Source of the DNA: Gongronella butleri
Lineage: Eukaryota > Mucoromycota > Mucoromycetes > Mucorales > Cunninghamellaceae
Direction: 5' to 3'
DNA: 64,000 bases
Assembly (NCBI GenBank): GCA_025201375.1
Contig: JAIWZP010000028.1
Location: 248,001-312,000 of the forward strand
A program made the translations under genes and the position numbers. Shown here piece after piece: positions 56,025 to 64,000 of this stretch. Each line of letters opens with the position of its first letter. Position 1 is the first letter of the stretch. The notes beneath the pieces were generated by a model. It saw only the letters and a program-made list of their open reading frames with translations. It did no database searches and had not been told where the DNA came from.

Positions 56025-57436
56025 TTACACCTGGTGTTGGGAGCCAGTGGGGAAAGTGTAAGCATCCAGAGACTCGCGCTTCATTTCAATGCTGTAGCCG
56101 GGGGCGAGGGGCGCGACATAGCGGCCATCCTTCATGATGACAGGCTCCAAAAAGTGCTCATGGAGGTGGTCAACGTATTCGAGCATGCGATCTTCGAGAG
56201 TGGCGGACACGAGGATATAATCGATGAGCGACAAATGCTGGACGTATTCGCAGAGACCAACGCCGCCGGCGTGGGGGACGACAGGCACATTGAACTTTTT
56301 GGCCATGAGGAGAATAGACAAGATTTCATTGACACCACCAACGCGGCACGAGTCAATCTGGCAATAGTCGATGGCGCCGGCCTGGAACAATTGCTTGAAG
56401 ATGATGCGATTCTGGATGTGTTCGCCGGTGGCCACCTTGGTGTGTGGGTACAGCGCCTTGCGGATCGTCGCGTGGCCCAAGACATCATCGGGAGATGTGG
56501 GCTCCTCGATGAAAAGGGGCTTGAAAGGCAAAAGATCCTTCATCCAGTCAATGGCCTCTTGCACATCCCACACCTGGTTGGCATCAACCATCAGCGTTGC
56601 ATCGTCGCCAATTTCTTCACGAATCAGACGCGCACGGCGGATATCTTGCTCGCGATCCGAGCCAACCTTTTGCTTGAACACATTGAAACCTTGTTCACGC
56701 GCCTCCTTGATCAAACGACGCACCTTGTCGTCGCTGTAGCCTGTTAAAAAAAAAAAAAAGAAGAAAAAAAACGGTCCGTGTGAGTCTCAAACTAGCGTCG
56801 AGCGGGGTCCGACCGCGTTTCATCTTTTTTTTTTCTCACGAACTTACCAAGCCAGCCAGCGGAAGTGGTGTATGCGGGGTAACCCTGCTCGAGCATGATC
56901 TTTTCGCGCTCATGTTTGGTAGGCTCATTGGCCTTGAGGATTTCCAGGGCTTCGTCAGGGGTCAGGGCATCGGTAATGTAGCGGAAATCAATGCAGGCGA
57001 CGACTTGTTCCGGGGTCATGTCGGTAATGAGCTTCCAGAGGGGCTTCTTCTCGTGCTTGGCCCACAAGTCCCACACGGCATTGATGACGGCGGCCGTGGC
57101 AAGGTGGATCGCGCCCTTTTCGGGACCGATCCAGCGCAATTGAGAGTCGCCCGTGCAGATTTGGTGCGTGGCGCGCATATCTTGTGTCAATTCCGCAAGG
57201 GTCTTGCCAACAAACTTGGATGCGAGCGCTTCAATTGCTGAGCAGCACACCTCGGTGCCACGACCACATGTAAACGTCATGCCGTGGCCCTCCAGGGCGC
57301 CATCCGTGTACAAAATCACATAGGCAGCAGAGTAATCGGGGTCCTTGTTCATGGCGTCCGAGCCGTCCAAGTGCTTGGACGTGGGGAAACGCACATCCAG
57401 CACCTCGTACTTGGTAATGGTCAATGTTTGAGTCAT
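56025..57436 (-). CDS. Enolase-superfamily sugar-acid dehydratase (ENOSF1/L-fuconate dehydratase)
   Basis: Two exons (57436 to about 56847; about 56742-56025) joined through SAGWLG|YSDDKVRRLIKE, about 435 aa, normal for the family. It dehydrates L-fuconate-type sugar acids; in animals ENOSF1 is linked to fucose catabolism in mitochondria. Seen: N-terminal capping domain (ITKYEVLDVRFPTSKHLDGS, TFTCGRGTEVC), then the barrel with KxK base NVFKQKVGSD, metal ligands in VDANQVW, FIEEPTSPDDV and ATGEHIQNR, and the His base in VVPHAGGVGLCEYVQHL. It ends LAPGYSIEMKRESLDAYTFP. No strong presequence is visible, so a cytosolic location is possible. All catalytic residues appear intact. Confidence 0.93.
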
Positions 57437-57878
57437 GATAAATGTAAGAAAAAGAGTGTTGTGTGAGTTTTTTTTATATTTTTTTCTGCGTCTTAGCCCC
57501 TTTTTATAATCTTTTTTTTTTTCGCGCAAGGACCTATTGCTTTTTCTGGCTTCACCCAATCAGTGCCAAAACAAGGCAAAAAGGGTCTCTCGGCGAATTT
57601 GGGGACATTTTATTTCCCTTTTGCCCCGGCCAGCCCGCGGTCAACTTTAATCCAGGCGCATATGGCCGAGCAGCGAAGATTCAGGGATCCTCCATTCAGA
57701 GTTTGACAACCTGCGATTTATTTTCCAATGAAAGACGACGAGAGACGAAAAGAACAAGAAACCCTTCCGAGCAAGAGAAAAGGGAAGAGATAGAAAATAA
57801 AAAGAGAGCGAGAAACAAATGAATTCTATGGTACAAAGAGGCGCGCCACTGGAGGGGCCGATAATTTGGCTTGGAGCA
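57437..57878. other. Spacer ENOSF1 promoter / sphingomyelinase 3' end
   Basis: About 440 bp, with T-rich runs near 57460-57530 on the plus strand (A-rich on the sense strand of the minus-strand genes). Nothing else is seen. Confidence 0.4.
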
Positions 57879-59913
57879 TCAAGAGAGCGCCAACTGACAC
57901 TTGAGACCATAGTGATCTACATTGCGAAAATGGCAAATAGGGGCAAATCGTGAGATTTTTGCAACGAATGGAGCCAAAAAGGGCCGTAGCCCGCGCTTTT
58001 CCCGCCACCGTCTCCCCCTTTATTTTTCATTTTTTCTCCTCTCTTTCTCATCCTTTTTTTTTTCTTACCTGAAATCTGGGTAAAGTCAATGGCGGCGCGG
58101 TCATTGTCGGACAAGTCCTTGTTGTCCCTGACCTTGTTTGGCTCGACGACGGCGTGCATGACGGTCAATGCGGTGGTGTTGCGCGCAGACCAATACAGGC
58201 GATCGATGCTCTGCATGGTCATGAGCTGGTCGTGGTCGGTGAGGATGGTTTCGCCGGGGACGAGGCGCGTGGGGTCCTGGAGGATGTCAATGTCGCCAAA
58301 TGTCACGGGGTGATAGCCATACTCGGCGTACACCTTGTCCACGAGGTCCAGCAGTCGCCAGTCGTGTTGGTAAATGATGTCACTGTCGTCTTCGTCGCCG
58401 CCAACCTCGCGCGCAGGCACGCCCACGCCCTTGAGCACCTGCGTCATCCATGTGTAGTGCACGGAGCTCTCTTTGGAATGATGAGTGGGCGGCAAATCCG
58501 CGTGATGCACCGCCGCGTCCACGTTTAAATCACCAAGCACCATGATCGGTGCGTCGTCGGCGCGTGCCGTCGCGCTAATGAACTCGTGCAATTGCGCAAA
58601 TTGAGACAAGCGGATGCGTGTGTCGTCCGGATTGATCACGTTGTTCAAATCGTACGACGCTTGCGTGTGCGTGGTATACAGATGGAAAGACGACGACGAG
58701 CTCACTTGGATCTTGGCATGCAGCGCGCCCTTGAGTGATAGCCTAAGTTGAAGAATTGGGAAAAAATGAGTCCATTTTTTTAAAAAAATAATAAAAAGAG
58801 CACGTTTTTTCTTTTTCTTTTTCTTTTTCTTTTTATCTCTTTTTACCAGTCGCTATGCTTGCCGCGTGGGTACTGGATGACATCGGCCTGAAGGATGGGG
58901 TACTTTGAGAGGATGAGGAGGCCGCCGTCGATGCCAATGTTCCAGGGGTATTTTCGAGGCGATTCGACGTGGTAATTGAAGCCATAACGGAGTCGCGCCT
59001 CCTTGATGAGCTTGTCCTTGCGCCTCGTCGCAAAGGCAAAGGCCTCTTGGAGGCAGATGATGTCGTAATGCGGGAAAATGTGCTCGATCAAATAATCAAT
59101 TCGTTGGTCCTTGTAGTCGGACCAATTGTTCTTGATGCCTGGCGGGCGCATGATGATGTTTTGGGTGAGGATGCGTGCAGCAGAACCCGGGACAAGCACC
59201 TGGTCAGGGATGACGGGTGGCGGCAGGTCCATGGGAGCAAAGAAGATGGCACAAAAGAGCAAAAATGAGCACAACAACAAGGCCAAGATGCACAGGCACA
59301 CGAGCAATGGCCTGTAACGGGCCACGGAAGACGGCAATGGGTACTTTGGCAAGGCTTGAACGCGCGTGACCCACTGCTGATAGTAGCTGTACGCATTGGA
59401 CGCGATGGAATCGATGGATGTGGACGACAAGGACGATGTCGCTGTCGATGGCAGCGGCTGATGATTATACGGCGCTTGCTCGCCTTGTGAATGTTGCGTG
59501 TGCGCGTGCCTGCGCCGGCGCCGCCGTCGGCTGCCCATTGTCGGCAAATAAATCGCCTGGTGTGTCGCAAACCTGGGCAATTGCCGCACCCAATTGTATA
59601 TCCGCCCCGTCCACGTCCTGGCTGGTGGGTAAAGCTCGTACGGAGGCGGCGCAGATTGCGTGCTCACAAAGCTCTCGGTCGACGCCGACCGCGACATCAT
59701 GGACGGCGTCGCAGACGCTTGAATCCGATGTGTCCGCTCATGTTCGTCGCCGTCGTCGTCATTGTCGTCCCCGTTGTCTTGGCCATGACCAAGAAGAGGC
59801 TGCTGCTGCTCAAGGTCGTCGCCTGCCAAGGCAAACCCCGTGCTGCCGTGCCCCGCACTCTGACTTTCGTCCACCTCAGAGGCATGGTCTTGTGTGGGCG
59901 CGTCTTGTGACAT
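57879..59913 (-). CDS. Neutral sphingomyelinase-like phosphodiesterase (membrane anchored)
   Basis: Three exons: 59913 to about 58850, about 58742-58069 and 57916-57879, giving about 590 aa. The last exon is only 38 nt but supplies the catalytic SDHYGL. An N-terminal cytosolic region rich in Asp/Ser (MSQDAPTQDHASEVDESQSA) precedes a membrane helix (LVCLCILALLLCSFLLFCAI). Then comes the endonuclease/exonuclease/phosphatase fold: ILTQNIIMRPPGIKNNW, ICLQEAFAF with the metal-binding Glu, GLLILSKYPI, YTTHTQAS, VLGDLNVDA with the Asp-Asn pair, and SDHYGLKCQLALS. These match neutral sphingomyelinase/Isc1-type phospholipases C that release ceramide. Isc1 has its membrane helices at the C-terminus, so the N-terminal anchor is a difference. 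Substrate choice is inferred. Confidence 0.85.
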
Positions 59914-60220
59914 GGAAAAAAAAGAAAGAAAGCAGGCGAAAGAAAAAGAGAGAGAACGAGAGGGGCAAAAAAATAAAAAAAAAACAAAAAAGAAATGGTA
60001 TAAAAGAAAAAAAGGAGGGAAACAAGGAGAAAGTGTAAGCCGAGGCGACTTTTATTTTCCCCAAATGAGGACTGGGCTGAGCGGAACGCCATAGACTCCG
60101 CCTTTTTTCATGCTAGGTTTCATCCAAGCGCCAAGGCGAGCATTTGCCAATTTGCCATTCTCCCCTTTTTTTTTTTTTTTTTTTTACCCATTTTGCGCCA
60201 TTTTTTTTCGATTTTAATCG
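59914..60220. other. Spacer sphingomyelinase promoter / arrestin 3' end
   Basis: 300 bp with pyrimidine-rich tracts next to the sphingomyelinase ATG on the minus strand. No gene. Confidence 0.4.
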
Positions 60221-61919
60221 CTAAGATTTGGTGTCAAAGTCGTGGATATCTGGTGCAGACGGCTCGACAAGAGTCCATGCTTGCAAATTGGCCAGAGCAA
60301 ATGGGTCTGTCACGGAGCGTGGTGGCAGTGGCGGCTTGTAGTGCTTTTCCACGGCAAACAGGGCAGGCGAGCTTGCCTGGTGCGACAAGCCAAGTGTCGA
60401 TCGCGGTCGCGCAGGCAATTGCGGCGGCGAGTGCGCCGACGAGCGATCTTCCAGGAAGAACAGCTGCTTTTTATCCTTTTTATCCCAATTTTCAGTCAAA
60501 AAATGCGTTGATGGCGTGACGACAGAATGGACACGATAAGGCTGATGTTTTTCGTTGTCGTTTTCGTCGTCATTGTCATCGTTCGGTTGTAGCGCCGCGT
60601 TTTCCGTCGTACCAATGACAATGGGCAGCTCCAGGTCAATCACATTGCCAAAAAGCGCATTGGCAGGCACCGCCCCATCGTCGCCATCGTCATTGGCCAG
60701 CACCACGAGCCGCTTGCCCCATGACTTTACCTGGTCGCGCTTGCGCACTGGCGAGCAGCCGTCTTCTACCAATTGCGACGGATCCACGGAAATCGCAACT
60801 CGGACACGGTACGACACCTGCATGGGCGCACTCGCATGCAATGTCGACGCGATCGTGGCCTCGGGTACCGCAAGACGCGTGTGGATCGACGCGCGCGACG
60901 CGTCAACGTCACAAATCAAGGGAAGTGTAGCATGTGACACCAATTGGCTGTCCATTGACCGCTCCCCGCCAGGCCGCAGCACAACCACGAGCCGCTCAAG
61001 GTGCAATTGCACGCCCTGCATGTGCTTCACAGGCACCACGTGCTGAACAACCAAGCTAATGGGTATGCTGTGCCCTATTTTAATGGAGAAAAGCAAAATT
61101 TGTAAGAAAAAAAAAAAAAAAAGACAGGGTGGCCCAATCCTTTTTTTTCCTGATTGTACCTGGAAGAAAGCACGAATGTGGCAGCGAGAGCTTGGCAGAC
61201 ACGGGCAGCGCCGCACCTTTTGTCCACTTTTTCTCCTTGGTAGTGAGATCTTTGTCTGTTGTGAATTTGATCTCCTTTTCATTGCTAATGGGCGACTGGT
61301 AGGCGTTGCTCGTGCTGCTGATGTGGTCGAGGATCGTCAATGGTACCGACGCCTTGGGCTGCAAACAGAGGGGCAAGGACGGCACCTCCTGCATCGCCTT
61401 GATCTTGTACGTCACAGCGCCCGGCAAGGACTACACCAAAGAGTAAATCTCGTTATCCCTCAGTTTCATGCCCCTTTTCCTTGTTTTATCTTACCGAATC
61501 GTTCATTGTGCAGGGCAGATTCGATGGCAATGGCAGGCAAAAGCCGACAGACGTCTCATTGGCCTGGATCACGGGGCTGGGCGACACAAGCAGCTTGAAC
61601 AGCGTCGTCTTGGACTCGCTGTCGCGATACGTGCACGACAGCGCTACCGCGACGCGCGACGCCGCGGTCACAGCACCAGGCGCCACAATTTTGCCTAGAA
61701 AAACAACCAAAATAGCCAAAATAGCCAAAATGATGCGTGTGACAGCAACATAGCCGATGAGCAAAGCGCGTCAAAGTCCTAAAAGGGGCTCGTACCTTGA
61801 ATGGCGTCGCCCGCAAAGAACGGGGACGTCGCACCGTCGCCGTCCAACTCGATAGTCAGCGCTTGTTTGTCAATAAAGGCGCCCTCTGCCACAAGAGTGC
61901 CGGTTTTGGGCAGCACCAT
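60221..61919 (-). CDS. Alpha-arrestin-like protein
   Basis: Four exons joined in frame give about 520 aa. The N-terminal arrestin sandwich starts MVLPKTGTLVAEGAFIDKQA, then PFFAGDAIQGKIVAPGAVTA, CTYRDSESKTTLFKLLVSPS and SVGFCLPLPSNLPCTM. The C-terminal arrestin domain includes VTYKIKAMQEVPS, IGHSIPISLVVQHVV, LVVVLRPGGERSMDSQLVSH and FGNVIDLELPIVIGTTENAA. The tail is Pro/Ser-rich (PPQLPARPRSTL, KHYKPPLPPRSVTD). Such proteins recruit ubiquitin ligases to membrane cargo; I see no PPxY motif, so the adaptor function is uncertain. Sequence similarity is by fold and motif order rather than strong identity. Confidence 0.7.
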
Positions 61920-63176
61920 GAAGAAAAGAAACGAAGAAAAGAAACGAAAAAGTAATGAGAAGAAATAGAGAGAAGAAGAAAAAAAGGAGAAATAAGGTTT
62001 GAGTTCCTGCACTCACTTTACAACAAAAAGGTGGGGAAATGGGACGCCGATCACATCATTTGTGAATTCTTGCGACACATCCCAGCCCTCAGGTACCTTT
62101 CAAGTGTCCATTGAGTAGCAATTGGATCCCGAGACACGTGTCATGGGAGCGTGCACAGCATCAAAACGGCCAGCTTGAGCCCCGTATGATAACGGTGTTT
62201 TTGTGATCTGCGCGCCTTTTTTGATCCCGCTTGGTCCCGCTTACCGGTATTTGTCGCACGCAATGGATCAAGCAACAATGAATTCATGATGAATCAGATC
62301 ATTTCAAGGTGTCTTACAAGGATCACACGCAAAATTCAACGCGTAAATAACAAAAAATGCACTGAATGCGATCCTGTCGTCCCTGTGATCAATGACATCA
62401 TGTTGCTCTTTACAATGCACTGATTTCCACTCCGACACATATCCGCCTGTTGTCTTGTCATGAAAATTCAAACAACAGATAAAATCACTCCGCGCCAAGG
62501 CCATCCGAAGCATTTGCATTGGTCACACGGCAAAACCACGCGTTTAGCCCTTCTCTTTTGCACTCCCGGCGCGTCGTTGACGTCTCTGGCGCGTTTGACG
62601 AGCCTTTACCCGTTCCTGGGACACTAAAAATTAAAACGTATCGCATTTTCGCCTTTACAATAGTTATTCGGCGAGTACATCAGCATCCAATACAAGCTGT
62701 ATTCCTCAAATGTATCAGCGCAATGGCTTCAAAAGAACGATTTGATCTCGCGAGACGGCTCGGTGGCAATCTCACAATGTATCACCAAAAAGCAACCATT
62801 TCGTTCATTTTAAAAGACAAAACCACCAAAAAGTGTGCACTTTCTGCCAACAAACTCTTTGATTCGACAGTGTCAAGCGCTCTAGTTCAAATGAGCCCAC
62901 TCTCAGGCCAATGTACTGGCTAGATCGTGCGCAATCGCCATTTTCAAAAATCGTGGATATTCCTAGGGTGACAGTCGAGGGTTTGAAATGAGGTGAATTT
63001 GTCCCCAGATCGCCACGCCAATGCAGTGACAAATTGGCCGCCTTTAAGCGATTTTTGAATTTTCAGGCATAATCACACACACTGCAAGCACCAGCCCGCG
63101 ATACTTTACAGAGCACCAGCCCGCGACTCTTTGAAGACATCCGTTGCACACGACATAATAAAAGCCTGTTGTTTGG
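61920..63176. other. Gene-poor island with dispersed-repeat copy D
   Basis: Contains repeat copy D at about 62860-63060. The segment 62040-62850 shows no gene. A minor direct repeat, CACCAGCCCGCGA, occurs at about 63090 and 63115. Confidence 0.5.
62860..63060 (+). repeat. Dispersed repeat family, copy D
   Basis: Plus-strand copy: CTAGTTCAAATGAGCCCACT, GCAATCGCCATTTTCAAAAA, GTGACAGTCGAGGGTTTGAA, CCCCAGATCGCCACGCCA. Same order as copies A-C. Confidence 0.7.
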
Positions 63177-63193
63177 TTGCTCTCTAACCACCA

Positions 63194-63458
63194 GATGACG
63201 TCGCAATCGCGGTTTTCGTTCTTTTTTTTCATAAAACCATCGCTCAAAAAGAAACAAAATAAATGGAGCGTGAATGCGGATGAGTACCATGTTGTTCGTG
63301 ATGACCATGTCAATATGCCAAATACCCCGTCTTCAACACGGAAATCAAACTTTTTTTCATTTTCTTTTTTTTTTTTTCTCTTTTTGATGCCAATCGATTT
63401 AGGATTCACCGACCCACGAGAGCTCTTTGAAGATATGGAGCCCGCGTTGGGTGACTAA
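63194..63458 (+). other. Possible small gene, structure uncertain
   Basis: A plus-strand open frame ends with a natural-looking acidic C-terminus (GFTDPRELFEDMEPALGD, TAA at 63456). A T-rich tract and TTTAG acceptor-like site come just before it at about 63401. The upstream part is low-complexity, so the true first exon is unclear. It may be the last exon of a short gene; no family is recognised. Confidence 0.25.
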
Positions 63459-63699
63459 GACAACCCCAGGTATCGTTTGGCACTACTTTCGGCTCAGACG
63501 TCATTGAAGAAAAAAAAATACAAGATGGCATCTGGAATTTGACATAGCGTGCGTGGGTAAGGTTCAATAAAAATACGCTTCGGAGCGCGGGGTTTAATGG
63601 CTGAATTAAGCAAGTGACTTGTGGGTCCTGCACGGAGACGGAATATAAAGAGAAAAAGCGACTCCCGTTTTTTCGTCCCCTAATTTGCTGCGGTCGAGC

Positions 63700-64000
63700 T
63701 CAATCCGCAAGAGCCTGTGCGAGGTCCTTGATGAGATCCTTGATGTCCTCGATACCGACGGACATGCGCACAAGGGTGCTTGTGATGCCCAATGCGTTTC
63801 TTTGGTCTTCGTTGACATTGACATGGGTCATTGTGGCGGGGATCTGAACAAGCGTGTGGACGCCGCCGAGCGATTCGGCGAGCTCAATGAGCTGCAATCG
63901 CTCGAGCATCCTGGCGAGGTCCGGCTCGGAGCGCAGGCGGAAGGCGAGCATACCGCCAAAGCCAGATTGTTGTTTTTTGGCAAGTTCGTGCTGTGGATGC
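63700..64000 (-). CDS. Cystathionine gamma-synthase/lyase family enzyme, C-terminal part
   Basis: Only the last 100 residues lie inside the window, which ends within the gene. Seen: HELAKKQQSGFGGMLAFRL, LQLIELAESLGGVHTLVQIP, ATMTHVNVNEDQR and VRMSVGIEDIKDLIKDLAQ, stop TGA at 63700. The motifs LAESLGGV, PATMTH and RMSVGIED are diagnostic of PLP-dependent Cys/Met metabolism enzymes (cystathionine gamma-synthase, gamma-lyase or beta-lyase). The last 100 residues do not tell which one. The PLP lysine lies outside the window. Confidence 0.92.
   Translation of the reverse strand, partial: HPQHELAKKQQSGFGGMLAFRLRSEPDLARMLERLQLIELAESLGGVHTLVQIPATMTHVNVNEDQRNALGITSTLVRMSVGIEDIKDLIKDLAQALAD

Overview
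This 64 kb window is nuclear DNA from a eukaryote. I read it as an early-diverging fungus, with Mucoromycota the likeliest group. Genes are compact and intron-rich. Introns are mostly 60-180 nt with GTAAG-type donors and TTTAG/TACAG acceptors, and they are padded with long A or T homopolymers, while exons are GC-richer. A fungal-type Nha1/Sod2 Na+/H+ antiporter and an Snc-type v-SNARE point to fungi. A mitochondrial Hsp90 (TRAP1), a Gemin5 homolog, an RNF220-type RING protein and an animal-like small serine palmitoyltransferase subunit argue against an ascomycete yeast. No taxon can be proved from this sequence alone.

Layout. 0.1-2.5 kb: a Fanzor-type (eukaryotic TnpB-like, RNA-guided) nuclease gene on the minus strand. 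Behind it, at 3.5-4.6 kb, lie a 185 bp inverted-repeat element and two degraded helix-turn-helix ORFs. 5-8.6 kb: a small membrane protein, NMN adenylyltransferase and GINS subunit Psf1. 9.0-11.2 kb: a decayed tandem array (unit about 490 bp) with a nested 45-58 bp minisatellite. 11.6-20.8 kb: a dense block with SPT small subunit, Gemin5, Rrp40, Snf5 and Mic10. 23-30 kb: an unidentified poly-Ala/poly-Gln nuclear protein, a small helical protein and the Nha1 antiporter. 32.6-43.8 kb: NADPH-cytochrome P450 reductase, an ADF-H/coiled-coil/PH protein, a NIPA-type magnesium transporter and a mucin-like surface protein. 44.8-46.4 kb: an RNF220 homolog. 49-55.5 kb: Pcf11, v-SNARE, TRAP1 and a small winged-helix-like protein. 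56-64 kb: an ENOSF1/L-fuconate dehydratase-type enolase, a neutral sphingomyelinase-like enzyme, an arrestin-like protein and the C-terminus of a cystathionine gamma-synthase/lyase family enzyme.

Four gene-poor islands (20.9-23.2, 30.3-32.6, 46.5-49.0 and 62.0-63.1 kb) each carry one copy of the same degenerate dispersed repeat, in both orientations. Most genes are housekeeping and not functionally linked, although several neighbours share short divergent promoters (NMNAT/Psf1, Pcf11/v-SNARE, TRAP1/small protein). The most notable item is the Fanzor gene. One 60 nt intron, once removed, restores the second half of its zinc ribbon and its last RuvC aspartate, so it looks coding-competent.
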